Virus record (IMG/VR): IMGVR_UViG_3300006802_000471
Location: 1 to 26,351 of that record
Reading direction: 5' to 3' (one strand)
DNA from: a virus
Length of the DNA stretch: 26,351 bases
Numbering within the stretch: position 1 is the first letter of the stretch; each line of letters opens with the position of its first letter. A program made the position numbers and the translations under genes. The notes under the pieces are model-generated. The model did no database searches, was not told where the DNA came from, and saw only the letters and a program-made list of their open reading frames with translations. Shown piece by piece: positions 13,112 to 21,198 of this stretch.

Positions 13112-14051
13112 CCTCGCAACAAGGATACGGGCCGTAGAGATACGGCCCCGACTTCTCCAACACCCAGAAGTTAGGTACGAAGTAACAGATAACTGCAACG
13201 CCAATTGCATTATGTGCCCTCGGGACAAGCACGACAGACCCCACGGCATAATGAATCAGGAAGATTACGAAAGGTCGATTGACGAAGTCGTTAATTTGGG
13301 AGCGGAGCAAGTCACCCTCACAGGGTTTGGCGAGCCTTTGCTTGATAAGAATCTCGAAAAGAAAGTGGCCTACGCCAAATCCAAAGGGCTTAGGACTTAT
13401 TTCATTACCAACGGCTCCCTATTAAGGGCCAGAGCGGAAAAGCTCGCAGAAAGCGGCTTGGACGAACTTAGAATCAGCTTTTACGGTATGTCCGCTTTGA
13501 CATACGACGCTGTAATGCGCGGCCTCCATTTTGAAAAGACGATGGAGGGAATTCACAAGTTTTTAAGGGTGAGGAAGGGGACGAAAGTCCAACTGTCCTA
13601 CCTTCAGTTTGACAACAACGAGCCCTATCAAGAGTTCTTGGATTACTGGGAGCCTCTTGTTGACTATGTTGAGGTTTGGAAGCCCCACAACTTCGGAGAC
13701 GGTCGAGACTACCGACTCAGGGAGGGGGTGAAAAAGTCCTGTGGTAGACCAAAATCAGGCCCGCTCCAGATTCAATGGGACGGCACGGTAATCCCTTGTT
13801 GTTATGACTACAACAACGAGATTGTTTTGGGGAACGCCTTCAGGACTCCGGTTATGAGCGTCCTTCACGGGAGTGCTTACAACGACCTCAGAGAAGCGCA
13901 CGAGACCGGACAGTTTGAGAGATTCCCTTACTGTGATCAGTGCGACCAGCTTTTAGAACATTCTGATTCACTTCTTTACACGAACCGTCACAACCTCCCA
14001 AAGAGCGAGGCGGTGAAACTTTCCAACACAGACTTATCGAGGCTTTCTTGA
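13083..14051 (+). CDS. Radical SAM enzyme with SPASM-type C-terminus
   Basis: This protein of about 322 residues would cleave S-adenosylmethionine with a [4Fe-4S] cluster to start radical chemistry. The cluster motif is C38-NAN-C42-IM-C45 (CxxxCxxC), preceded by RYEVTDN. TGFGEPLL (80-87) is the GGE-like SAM site. Later elements are YFITNGSLL (106-114) and DELRISFYGM (127-136). The C-terminal part has C220, IQWDGTVIPCC (C239, C240), NAF and C284/C287 (YCDQC), the layout of a SPASM/twitch auxiliary-cluster domain found in peptide- and sugar-modifying enzymes. There is no ATG: TTG 13083 and TTG 13104 are the possible starts, both overlapping the preceding gene. It shares a TTGA overlap with the next gene. 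Its substrate is unknown; no precursor-like peptide gene is adjacent. Confidence 0.88.
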   Translation: MLTFITRLTNLATRIRAVEIRPRLLQHPEVRYEVTDNCNANCIMCPRDKHDRPHGIMNQEDYERSIDEVVNLGAEQVTLTGFGEPLLDKNLEKKVAYAKSKGLRTYFITNGSLLRARAEKLAESGLDELRISFYGMSALTYDAVMRGLHFEKTMEGIHKFLRVRKGTKVQLSYLQFDNNEPYQEFLDYWEPLVDYVEVWKPHNFGDGRDYRLREGVKKSCGRPKSGPLQIQWDGTVIPCCYDYNNEIVLGNAFRTPVMSVLHGSAYNDLREAHETGQFERFPYCDQCDQLLEHSDSLLYTNRHNLPKSEAVKLSNTDLSRLS

Positions 14052-14794
14052 AACGAATTGCAATCGTAGGCGGTACGAAATCGTGGGTAGACGCTCCTTA
14101 TGAAGATAAATCATGGGAGATTTGGGTAATAGGAAATCAGGTTCAGCAATACGACCACAAACGGGTGGATCTGATCTTTGAGATACACAATGACTTTTCC
14201 AACAGAGTGGAAGGGTACGCACAGTGGTTGGCTGATTTCAAATTCCCGATGGTAGTGGGTGAAGGGTTTCCCTGTAAGAACGAATTAACCGAAGTGTTCG
14301 ACTTCAATAAAGCGCGTGAAATGATGTCGGGGGATTACCTGACTTCAACTCCGTCTTACATGGTCGCCTATGCGCTGTATTCCAGACCAGACCTTGAGGA
14401 AATAGGTTTCTGGGGCGTGGATATGGCAGTAGATGACACTGAGTATTTCTACGAGCAGCCCTGTGTCCAACGGTGGATAGGTTTCTGTAGAGGAAGGGGG
14501 ATAAAAATCACTCTCCCTGATGGCTGTCCTTTGGGTGAGCCGCATTACATGGAAGGGGTGACTGCGAACAAACCAGAACCCCAACACCCGTATTCAGAGC
14601 AAGACTTTTTAGCAATGGCGAAACGCCACGCCGATAAGGTCGCACAGATCGACGCGGAATTGTTCACCCTCCAATTAAAGAAAGCCGCACATGACGGGGC
14701 TCGTCAGTGCTATCAAAAACTCTCCCAAGTGGGCAGGGCTACCGATGCCGGGCAGCAGTTCGGTGAGTTAATTCAAACGATGAGGACTTTATGA
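14048..14794 (+). CDS. Rossmann-like phage protein (DUF115/MptE-like)
   Basis: This 248-residue protein begins with a Rossmann-like start, RIAIVGGTKSWVDAPYEDKSWEIWVIGN (shown as a landmark, residues 3-30, in which VGGTKS and WVIGN are key). The second half has YLTSTPSYMVAYAL (98-111) and EIGFWGVDMA (about 118-127). EYFYEQPCVQRWIGFCRGRGIKITLP follows, read in parts as YxxQPxxxxWIGxxRGRGI. This pattern is a widespread phage family near head genes, thought to be related to DUF115/6-hydroxymethylpterin pyrophosphokinase MptE or sialyltransferase-like folds, so it may bind a nucleotide or nucleotide-sugar. The last 70 residues are a charged coiled helix. Start is TTG 14048, overlapping the radical SAM stop, which suggests coupled expression of the two. 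Confidence 0.65.
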   Translation: MKRIAIVGGTKSWVDAPYEDKSWEIWVIGNQVQQYDHKRVDLIFEIHNDFSNRVEGYAQWLADFKFPMVVGEGFPCKNELTEVFDFNKAREMMSGDYLTSTPSYMVAYALYSRPDLEEIGFWGVDMAVDDTEYFYEQPCVQRWIGFCRGRGIKITLPDGCPLGEPHYMEGVTANKPEPQHPYSEQDFLAMAKRHADKVAQIDAELFTLQLKKAAHDGARQCYQKLSQVGRATDAGQQFGELIQTMRTL

Positions 14795-15003
14795 AATTCC
14801 AATATGTAGGTTTTGGGGAATCCCCGCCTGTAACGATCAACTACATGAGCAAATTCGAGTTCACGCTGAACGGCCCCGCTGTTGATGTCACGGACAAAGA
14901 AGTGCTCGCAAAGATCGTTGGGCACAGTTGCTTTAAATGCGTGAGCGAAGAAAAAACAGAAGCGCCAAAGAAAATGGGTCGTCCTAAAAAGGTTGCCGAT
15001 TAA
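14791..15003 (+). CDS. Small protein with AT-hook-like basic tail
   Basis: This 70-residue protein starts with an ATGA overlap to the upstream gene. The first 50 residues look like one small beta domain (FQYVGFGESPPVTINYMSKFEFTLNG..., key residues G7, P13 and the CFKC pair near 48-51). The C-terminus EAPKKMGRPKKVAD carries a GRPKK motif like an AT hook, which binds the minor groove. Small proteins with this tail are common between head and connector genes of tailed phages. A role at the DNA-containing head-tail junction is plausible but unproven. Confidence 0.55.
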   Translation: MKFQYVGFGESPPVTINYMSKFEFTLNGPAVDVTDKEVLAKIVGHSCFKCVSEEKTEAPKKMGRPKKVAD

Positions 15004-15005
15004 CA

Positions 15006-15359
15006 GTGGCAACACTCGCCCAAGTCCGAAACACGGCTGCTGGCTTACTGGGTCGGCACACGCCAGGTCAGGCCATTAACAATGCCCTCCTGATTGAGCT
15101 AAACCTCTGCTATGACCGCGTGTATGCGCGTCTAAAAGCAAAGCGGCTGAATACGTGGTCGAGTGCGGCGAATACCGTCATTCCCGACGAGGTAGCCGAT
15201 CAGGTTGCAGCGATGATGGCGTTTTCCGCAACGGGCCAGTTTGCCGTTTCTGAGGAAAAGATGAACCGCATTCGGGAGAAGAACCGCACGGCAATTTCGG
15301 AAATCATGGATGTTGTGAATCCAAAATACGATTCTTTGGACTCTCCAGAAGACTTCTAG
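15006..15359 (+). CDS. Head-tail connector, P22 gp4-like (putative)
   Basis: This 117-residue helical protein starts at GTG 15006, two bases after the previous stop. It sits directly before the gp10-like hub, the place of P22 gp4, which binds the portal ring and closes the head. Its helix-rich pattern (ATLAQVRNTAAGLLGR, NNALLIELNLCYDRVYARLKAK, VADQVAAMMAFSATGQFAVSEEKMNRI) fits the helical-bundle adaptors of this group. The middle IPDEVADQVAAMMAFS segment is the equivalent of the conserved LAPxxxxALAxxLA helix in gp4-type proteins. A one-base TAGTG overlap links it to the hub gene. Identification is by fold pattern and gene order, not by a firm motif. Confidence 0.6.
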   Translation: MATLAQVRNTAAGLLGRHTPGQAINNALLIELNLCYDRVYARLKAKRLNTWSSAANTVIPDEVADQVAAMMAFSATGQFAVSEEKMNRIREKNRTAISEIMDVVNPKYDSLDSPEDF

Positions 15360-16777
15360 TGGCCTACTTACCCGTAAGACTTGCAGGTGGCACTCACAGG
15401 CACACCGACTTGAGCCTGTCCGCACAAAGGACGATTAACTTCTTTCCACAACATCAGGAAGCGGGGAATGAAAAGTCTCCCTTTGTTCTTGAGTCGTTCT
15501 ACGGATTGAAGTCTTTCGCAAGTGGGACAGGACTTGATAGGGGCATGTTTGAGCACCTTGGAGTGCTCTACAAGCTCTCTGGGACAACCTTGTACTCTGT
15601 GTCCTCTGCTGGCGCTCTAACGTCTCTAGGGACGATACCGGGCGACTCACGCGCAGTCTTCGACGGGCTTGGCTCCAGTGTCGTAATTACGGCTGACGGT
15701 GTGGCGTATGAGTGGGATGGAGCAACATTAACAGCAGGAACAGACCCCGACTTTGAAACGCCCAACACAGTAACGGTCATTAACAACCAAGCCATTTATG
15801 ACGGCGGCGGGACTAATGGTAGGTTTGTGGTTTCTGACGTGGGCCTTCCGCTTGATCTAAACGCATTGAATTACGGAACCGCTGAGTCAAAGGCTGATGC
15901 CTTGATTCGCCCCTTCGCCTTGGGGACGGTGGTTTATATGTTCGGAAGCAAAACCATTGAACAATGGTGGAACAACGGAACCGGAAACCCGCCATTCCAG
16001 AGAATTGAAGACGGCACAATCGCCGTTGGTCTTGGGGCGCAAAACTCCATTGCGAACGATGACGAGTTTATCTACTTCTTCGGAGACGATAACCAAGTTT
16101 ATTTGTTAAACAGCACCGTCCCGACTCCTCTATTCCCCCTGACCATCGTTCGCGAGATTAGAAAGTTCTCCGTCAAATCTGACGCGATTGGCTGGACGAT
16201 GCAAATAGACGGACAGTGGTTTTACGTCCTGAAGTTCCCAACAGCAGACCGGACATTTGTTTACCCAAGAGGGATTAGGCGAGACGTTTTGGGTGAGGTG
16301 TTTGAACTTTCCTCTGGAGTGGACGGTGGAAGGTATCTGGGAAACAGCTACGCCTTCGCTTTTAACAAGCATCTAGTCGCTGACGAGTCTGGAAACATTC
16401 TTGAGCTTGACGAGGACACCTACACCGAGAACGGCGAGGTGATACGCAGAACGCGAACGATGGCCCCGATTCATGGCGGCTTGTTTGGAAAGCCCGGAAA
16501 AGAGATTGAGATAAGCACCTTTAGGCTTATTGGCGCTACGGGAAAAGGACTTACCTCTGGTCAGGGCTCAGATCCCGAAGTGATTCTCCAGTTCTCCCAA
16601 GACGGCGAAAACTTCTCCACAGAGATTCGCGGAGACGTGGGACGACTTGGGGTTAAGACAGTGATTGATTTTGAGATAGGCCAGTCTTTCGAGACGTGGG
16701 TATTCAGGATCACATCAACAGACCCCGTGTATTCAAATTGGCACTCTGCCGGAATCGAGGCTTGGATAGGAACATAA
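15359..16777 (+). CDS. P22 gp10-like DNA stabilization/tail hub protein
   Basis: This 472-residue beta-rich protein resembles P22 gp10, the hub below the portal that stabilises packaged DNA and anchors tail parts. Landmarks are QRTINFFPQ (23-31), the LYKLSGTTLYSV strand pair (about 70-81), YEWDGATLT (about 116-124) and the characteristic FGSKTIEQWW (about 193-202). Also present are FIYFFGDDNQVYLL and a C-terminal QFSQDGENFS...WVFRITSTDP beta domain. Repeated four-strand units are consistent with the beta-propeller fold of this family. Length is the same as P22 gp10 (472). It begins at GTG 15359 overlapping the preceding TAG. The next gene starts immediately after its stop. Confidence 0.82.
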   Translation: MAYLPVRLAGGTHRHTDLSLSAQRTINFFPQHQEAGNEKSPFVLESFYGLKSFASGTGLDRGMFEHLGVLYKLSGTTLYSVSSAGALTSLGTIPGDSRAVFDGLGSSVVITADGVAYEWDGATLTAGTDPDFETPNTVTVINNQAIYDGGGTNGRFVVSDVGLPLDLNALNYGTAESKADALIRPFALGTVVYMFGSKTIEQWWNNGTGNPPFQRIEDGTIAVGLGAQNSIANDDEFIYFFGDDNQVYLLNSTVPTPLFPLTIVREIRKFSVKSDAIGWTMQIDGQWFYVLKFPTADRTFVYPRGIRRDVLGEVFELSSGVDGGRYLGNSYAFAFNKHLVADESGNILELDEDTYTENGEVIRRTRTMAPIHGGLFGKPGKEIEISTFRLIGATGKGLTSGQGSDPEVILQFSQDGENFSTEIRGDVGRLGVKTVIDFEIGQSFETWVFRITSTDPVYSNWHSAGIEAWIGT

Positions 16778-16978
16778 ATGTCAATTCAAAACCCGGCCCC
16801 GCAGAAAATACCAACCGCATTATTTGTCAGCCCAGAAGCCAAGTCGTACCTGTTAAAGCAAAAAGAAACACTGAGGCTTTTAACGCTTACCGTTGATTCT
16901 CTGACCGATGGCTCTAGCGCGGACGCTCTACACCACCATTCTGGCTCAATCGCCGCACGGGTAGCCCTGAGAGTATGA
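16778..16978 (+). CDS. 66-residue hypothetical protein
   Basis: This short frame starts with ATG directly after the hub stop and ends with an ATGA overlap into the next gene. It has a Pro-rich beginning (MSIQNPAPQKIPTALFV), then a helical middle (PEAKSYLLKQKETLRLLTLTVDSL) and a His/Ser-containing end (ALHHHSGSIAARVALRV). No family is recognised. The tight fit between two clear genes argues that it is translated. It occupies the place where P22 encodes its tail needle but is far too short to be one. Confidence 0.6.
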   Translation: MSIQNPAPQKIPTALFVSPEAKSYLLKQKETLRLLTLTVDSLTDGSSADALHHHSGSIAARVALRV

Positions 16979-18483
16979 TACGACTCGATGCAACAACCAA
17001 GACGCTTGAGGTAGACCTTACCTCGGCAGTCACTACAACGCAGCTCCCGTTCACCGCTCATTACTCAGACATCAACACTTCAACTGCTTTATTAACAGCG
17101 GCTGGTGAGTCTGACGGAGCTACTAACAACACAACGGCGGTTACTCTTGTTTCTGCTCCGGCAGCCAGCACAACGCGCAAGATAGATTATGTCTCTATCT
17201 ACAACGCTGACACGGTTGCCGCAGAAGTTACTGTTCAGCTTAACAATAACTCCACGCTCCGAGTAATCACCAAGCAGACAGTCCAACCAGGGGAGACTCT
17301 TGAATACGTCGATGGCGTAGGCTGGGGTCTCGCTGGAAAAAAAAACGAAATTATTTCGACGCTGAATAGCACCACCGCGACACTTGCTGGATCAGGGACA
17401 TTCACCGGAACCGGAGAGCAGAACGACAAACCCGATTTGTTCGTTATGTGCATCTCTGACGTTTCGGGAACTTTGTTCTTCGATTTTTCCAACGACGGGA
17501 CGAACTGGGACTCTACTTACCCAACAGCGGGCTTTGTTTGCTCGGCTGGTGTCCCTGAGGTTCATGAGGCGGTAAAGGCGGGGCGGTATTTCCGAGTCCG
17601 ATACGTCAACGACTCAGTTGCCCAGTCTTATTTCAGGCTGACCACCTACTACGGGACGTACAGCGACCTTACGGCACCGCTTAACCAGTCGATTGCCCGT
17701 GATGCCGATGCCTCGGTAGTAAGGCCCACAAACTCGCAGGACGAGATTTCAATCGGTCTGCGTAGCGGGGTTTATCAGTTCAACAAGTTTGGCTACAAGA
17801 CGAACAGCACCGCAGCAGGAGGGCAGGAAGTTGTTTGGCCTCTCTCTACTGCTGCTCTTACGATTTTAACCACCGCAAGCACGTACACAATCACTTATGA
17901 CGGTACTGCTGGTGGTTCTACTGATGGCGCAAGCACTACGGGCGCAACAGTTCTGCTTTTCGATCACATCGACGAGAACGGTGAGCGGGAGCAAATAACC
18001 CACACTCTCGGGACTGATGGAAGTGACGAGACTGCGTTTACAGGACTTGGGATTAACCGCTGCGTCGTGACTTCCAGTGGTACGAACGATGTCAACGTCA
18101 GCGATATAACGATCACCGCCACGACAGGTGGAAGTAATCAAGCCTTCATCCCCGCTGGAGAGGGCGTTACTCAGCAATTGATTTTCCATGTCCCGACTAA
18201 TGCAAGGGCTTTGGCGAAATTGCTCTACGTACGCTGCAACAAACTATCAGGAAGTAGCCCCGTAGTGACTTTCTACGGCTGGGTCTACAACCGAACCGTG
18301 GACTCCAAATTTCTTGTCTACCGAGAAACCCTGAGAACTGCGGATGATCGGCTAATTAACTTGATCGACCCGTGCAACTTCCCCCTATCTGCTGGCGATG
18401 TGTTCTATCTCACGATGGACACGGACACTAACAACACGGTTGCGGAAACACGGGCCAGCTTCAACATTTACAACAACGCTTAA
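16975..18483 (+). CDS. Mosaic beta-rich virion protein
   Basis: This 502-residue protein appears to have three modules. The first (about 1-115) is a beta domain with KIDYVSIYNADTVAAEVTVQL and QPGETLEYVDGVGW. This module recurs in phage structural proteins. The second (about 125-240) has VSGTLFFDFSNDGTNWDSTYP and AGRYFRVRYVNDS, another shared viral virion module. The third (about 250-502) has SGVYQFNKFGYKTN, ATVLLFDHIDENGEREQITHTL (key HIDENGE), GINRCVVTSSGTNDVNVSDI and GEGVTQQLIFHVPTNARALAKLLYV. It is of a type found in many aquatic phages and some large algal viruses. Function is unknown, but such proteins are virion components. ATGA overlap links it to the preceding gene. Confidence 0.65.
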   Translation: MIRLDATTKTLEVDLTSAVTTTQLPFTAHYSDINTSTALLTAAGESDGATNNTTAVTLVSAPAASTTRKIDYVSIYNADTVAAEVTVQLNNNSTLRVITKQTVQPGETLEYVDGVGWGLAGKKNEIISTLNSTTATLAGSGTFTGTGEQNDKPDLFVMCISDVSGTLFFDFSNDGTNWDSTYPTAGFVCSAGVPEVHEAVKAGRYFRVRYVNDSVAQSYFRLTTYYGTYSDLTAPLNQSIARDADASVVRPTNSQDEISIGLRSGVYQFNKFGYKTNSTAAGGQEVVWPLSTAALTILTTASTYTITYDGTAGGSTDGASTTGATVLLFDHIDENGEREQITHTLGTDGSDETAFTGLGINRCVVTSSGTNDVNVSDITITATTGGSNQAFIPAGEGVTQQLIFHVPTNARALAKLLYVRCNKLSGSSPVVTFYGWVYNRTVDSKFLVYRETLRTADDRLINLIDPCNFPLSAGDVFYLTMDTDTNNTVAETRASFNIYNNA

Positions 18484-18510
18484 CTTAGATGCAATTTCAT
18501 AGGCAGAGAT

Positions 18511-21198
18511 ATGGATGAACTAGAAGACAGAGATATCTACGGAAACATTGACGGGACTATTAATGTTACTGGCTCCCGTCCTACTCCAGTGGATGTCAAT
18601 GCCAACATTATCGACCTTGCCACGCTCGGCGCTGCTTCCGACGGTGGAGTGAGCGCGTCTGGAACCTATTCAGGTGGAAGCTCTGGAGTGGGCGGTGGTG
18701 TTTCTGTCCCCGGTAATATTACGGCTCAGGTCGAGCCCTTTGTTAAGGCAGAGCTTGCGCGGATTCAGGAGCTTTACGACAAGGGGTTAATAAGCCCCCA
18801 ACAGAAAGCGGTCAGAGAGGCGCAGGTAATCGGTGACGGGGCTTTTGCGCTCGGGATGGGTGCTGAAGAAGTCGCCAAGGCTGTTAATGCCGTTTACAAG
18901 ACTTACGGTGTCGATGCCAAATTCGATGGGACTTCGGTTGTCAACCCGAACGGCAGTGTCAACGTCGCCGAAAATCCCAATATCGGCCTTGTCTCTCGAC
19001 AGCTCGGAGACATTAAGACCGACAGCGTTCCTAAATCATCTTCTATTATTGATGCGGTGTCAGCGGGTATTAGTGTTGTCGGGGCCATTGGGGGTTCAGG
19101 GGGTGGCAGCGATACGAAGCCTGCAACCACGCCTCCTGTTACCACGCCCCCATCAACAGCTACGGCAGCGCCCCAAGGGATAACTATTGGGAACGGCTCT
19201 GGAAACACCCCTCCAGGTTATGCTGATAGCCCAACCCTGGCTGAATTGGGCGCGAATAACGCGACAACTCCTGTCAATACCCCCACTACAACCCCGACGA
19301 CAAATCCCGTCACCACGCCAGACCCGAATAAAAACTATTCGCTGAGTGATCTGCCTGTAACCATTGGCGACGGTGCTGGCACATTGCCGCCCGGTTACGC
19401 CGACAGCCCTGCCGCGCCAACCACGGACAACACCACCAACAATGGTGCTCAAACTGACGAGCAAAGAATTGGCGAAATCATCCAGTCCGAAATGGACGAT
19501 GTTGCCAAGAAGGAGGCGCTGCAAAACCTCGCAGACGAGAAGGGCATTAGCATGTCCGACCTCGGCGTTATAGCTGCTGCAACCTTTGGCGCTGCTGTTA
19601 TCGGCAATCTGTTTGGCGGTAACGGTTCTGGGGGCAATGGCTCTGGCGGTAACGGAGCAACCGACAATGGCGGTACGACCACGGACAACGCCAACAACAA
19701 TGGTGGAGACGCGGGCGGAACCGACTGGGCATCAATTATCGCTGGTGCTGGCTCAATTTTGAGCGCTTGGCTTGGATACAAGGCGGCGGGCGATGCGGCT
19801 GACGCGCAGGCGGCGGCGGCTAATCGGGCTCTGGATATCTTTGAAAAGAACGCCGGAATCGCCACCACCAAGATAAACGAATCCACTAACACCGCATTGA
19901 GCCAAATTGCCGTTGGTGCAGATGCCTCTAAAAAGAACATCACCGATTCATCACAGGCCGCGCGAGACGTTCTGTATAAAGGCGGGAATGTAGCTCGCGA
20001 TGACATTATCTCTGCCCGAGATAGCGCTACCCAAACCCTGCTCGATGCCTTTGGGTTACAGAAGGACGAAATCAACGCCACCGCCATTGCGTCAAGTGCT
20101 TTGGTTAGTGCTGCGCGAGAGAAATCAGTCGCAGCACTGACAAGCGGCTTCCGCGATGCGATTGCAGGTGTTGAGTCCGCGCGAGACCTGTCCAACAAAA
20201 TCATTCAGGACTCGACAGACACCGCAGAGGGGAAGATAGACATAGCCCGTGCCGGTGCTATCGCAGCACAGGATCGCGGCCTAGCGGCTATCAGAAGCGA
20301 CTTCCAGCCCTATCTGGATGCCGGAAAAGTCACGGTTGAGGGACTTGAGAAGTTAATCAACGACCCCCAGACGCAGAGAGATTTCATCCTCAACAATCCT
20401 TACTTCGATGAGTTTGCAAACCAGACCGAAAGACGGCTGTTGGCGAATCAGACCGCGAAGGGTCGGGTCGGGACTGGCGAGACAGGGCTTGAGTTGAGAA
20501 ACAGACTTCTTGAGTACGGGAATCAGCTATTAAACACCGCCATTGCCCAAAGGCAGGCATTGGTAAATACCGGAATCAATGCGGCGGCTAATGTCGGGAA
20601 TGCCGAGATTGCCAGAGCGAACGCTGTTGCAGGAATTGAAAAAGCGGCGGGAGAAAGCCTTGCACAACTCGTCCAGACCGCAGGCATTAATAAAGCCAAC
20701 ATCACCACTAATGCCGGGAACACTATTGCCAATCTTAGCACTCAACAGGGTCAGGCCGTTGCGGACACTGAAACTCAGGCGGGCAAAGACTTGGCGACGA
20801 TTGAATCCAATCGCGGAACCAATGTCGCTACGCTCACAGGTAACAGCGCCTCTCAGATTGCGAATGTTGGAATCACAGCGGGCAACAATCTGGCGACCAT
20901 AGCAACCAGCACGGCAGGAAAACTCGCAGATTCATATACAACCGAAGGCACTAATCTCGCCAACATCAACACCGCAGCAACCAATGCCTCGGCTGGTCTT
21001 GAGGCGAACCGCGGGATCAACGAGGCCAACATCCTTACTGGTAACGCAGCCAACACCGCCGATGTGGTTCTGGGACAAGGTAACGCCACCGCAGCCGGAA
21101 CGATTGGTCAGGCAGATCAGTTAAAGAACGGCCTTCTGGATCTCGCGACGATCGCCATCAACCCAACCAAATTCAATGTTTCTGGAGTAAACGCCTAA
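18511..21198 (+). CDS. Large ejection/internal virion protein with 11-residue repeats
   Basis: This 895-residue protein is the first of three in the P22 ejection-protein place. In order: an acidic N-terminus; a helical unit (about 70-140, AQVEPFVKAELARIQELYDKG); a Pro/Thr/Gly-rich linker (about 205-310) containing a duplicated PPGYADSP block; and a helix DEQRIGEIIQSEMDDVAKKEALQNL. Then come a hydrophobic segment LGVIAAATFGAAVIGNLFGG (about 352-371), a GNGSG-rich spacer and a second apolar stretch WASIIAGAGSILSAWLGY. An array of fourteen 11-residue repeats spans 445-598. A conserved central domain follows (597 to about 700: FQPYLDAGKVTVEGLEKL, NNPYFDEFANQTERRLLA, GRVGTGETGLELRNRLLEYG), as in other podophage DNA-transfer proteins. 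A second array of fourteen repeats spans 713-866. Start ATG 18511 has AGGCAGAG upstream. Confidence 0.7.
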   Translation: MDELEDRDIYGNIDGTINVTGSRPTPVDVNANIIDLATLGAASDGGVSASGTYSGGSSGVGGGVSVPGNITAQVEPFVKAELARIQELYDKGLISPQQKAVREAQVIGDGAFALGMGAEEVAKAVNAVYKTYGVDAKFDGTSVVNPNGSVNVAENPNIGLVSRQLGDIKTDSVPKSSSIIDAVSAGISVVGAIGGSGGGSDTKPATTPPVTTPPSTATAAPQGITIGNGSGNTPPGYADSPTLAELGANNATTPVNTPTTTPTTNPVTTPDPNKNYSLSDLPVTIGDGAGTLPPGYADSPAAPTTDNTTNNGAQTDEQRIGEIIQSEMDDVAKKEALQNLADEKGISMSDLGVIAAATFGAAVIGNLFGGNGSGGNGSGGNGATDNGGTTTDNANNNGGDAGGTDWASIIAGAGSILSAWLGYKAAGDAADAQAAAANRALDIFEKNAGIATTKINESTNTALSQIAVGADASKKNITDSSQAARDVLYKGGNVARDDIISARDSATQTLLDAFGLQKDEINATAIASSALVSAAREKSVAALTSGFRDAIAGVESARDLSNKIIQDSTDTAEGKIDIARAGAIAAQDRGLAAIRSDFQPYLDAGKVTVEGLEKLINDPQTQRDFILNNPYFDEFANQTERRLLANQTAKGRVGTGETGLELRNRLLEYGNQLLNTAIAQRQALVNTGINAAANVGNAEIARANAVAGIEKAAGESLAQLVQTAGINKANITTNAGNTIANLSTQQGQAVADTETQAGKDLATIESNRGTNVATLTGNSASQIANVGITAGNNLATIATSTAGKLADSYTTEGTNLANINTAATNASAGLEANRGINEANILTGNAANTADVVLGQGNATAAGTIGQADQLKNGLLDLATIAINPTKFNVSGVNA
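19180..19410 (+). repeat. Duplicated IGxGxGxxPPGYADSP block
   Basis: Within the linker of the large ejection-type protein, ITIGNGSGNTPPGYADSP (residues 224-241, 19180-19233) recurs as VTIGDGAGTLPPGYADSP (residues 283-300, 19357-19410). Thirteen of 18 residues are identical, while many codons differ, so the duplication is old or under selection at protein level. The 41 residues between are Thr/Pro/Asn-rich. Confidence 0.75.
19843..20304 (+). repeat. Array 1: fourteen 11-residue protein repeats
   Basis: Residues 445-598 of the large ejection-type protein divide without gaps into fourteen 11-residue units, most ending in I, L or V. Examples are EKNAGIATTKI, NESTNTALSQI, AVGADASKKNI, TDSSQAARDVL and YKGGNVARDDI. 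The last two units keep the length but not the closing residue exactly. Codons vary, so it is a protein-level, not a DNA-level, repeat. Eleven-residue periods usually mean a straight hendecad helix or coiled coil. Confidence 0.8.
20647..21108 (+). repeat. Array 2: fourteen 11-residue protein repeats
   Basis: Residues 713-866 again divide into fourteen gap-free 11-residue units. The consensus is x-G/A-x-x-I/L/V-A-x-I/L/V-x-T/S-x, for example AGNTIANLSTQ, AGKDLATIESN, RGTNVATLTGN, AGNNLATIATS and EGTNLANINTA. The consensus differs from array 1 (Gly at 2, apolar at 5 and 8), so the two arrays may fold or pack differently. Together they flank the conserved central domain. Confidence 0.8.

Noticed and set aside
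19449-20204. 251-residue open frame on the minus strand under the ejection protein
   Set aside because: Ala/Ser/Pro-rich shadow of the Gly/Ala-rich repeat codons on the other strand, with no ribosome binding site and no operon partners.
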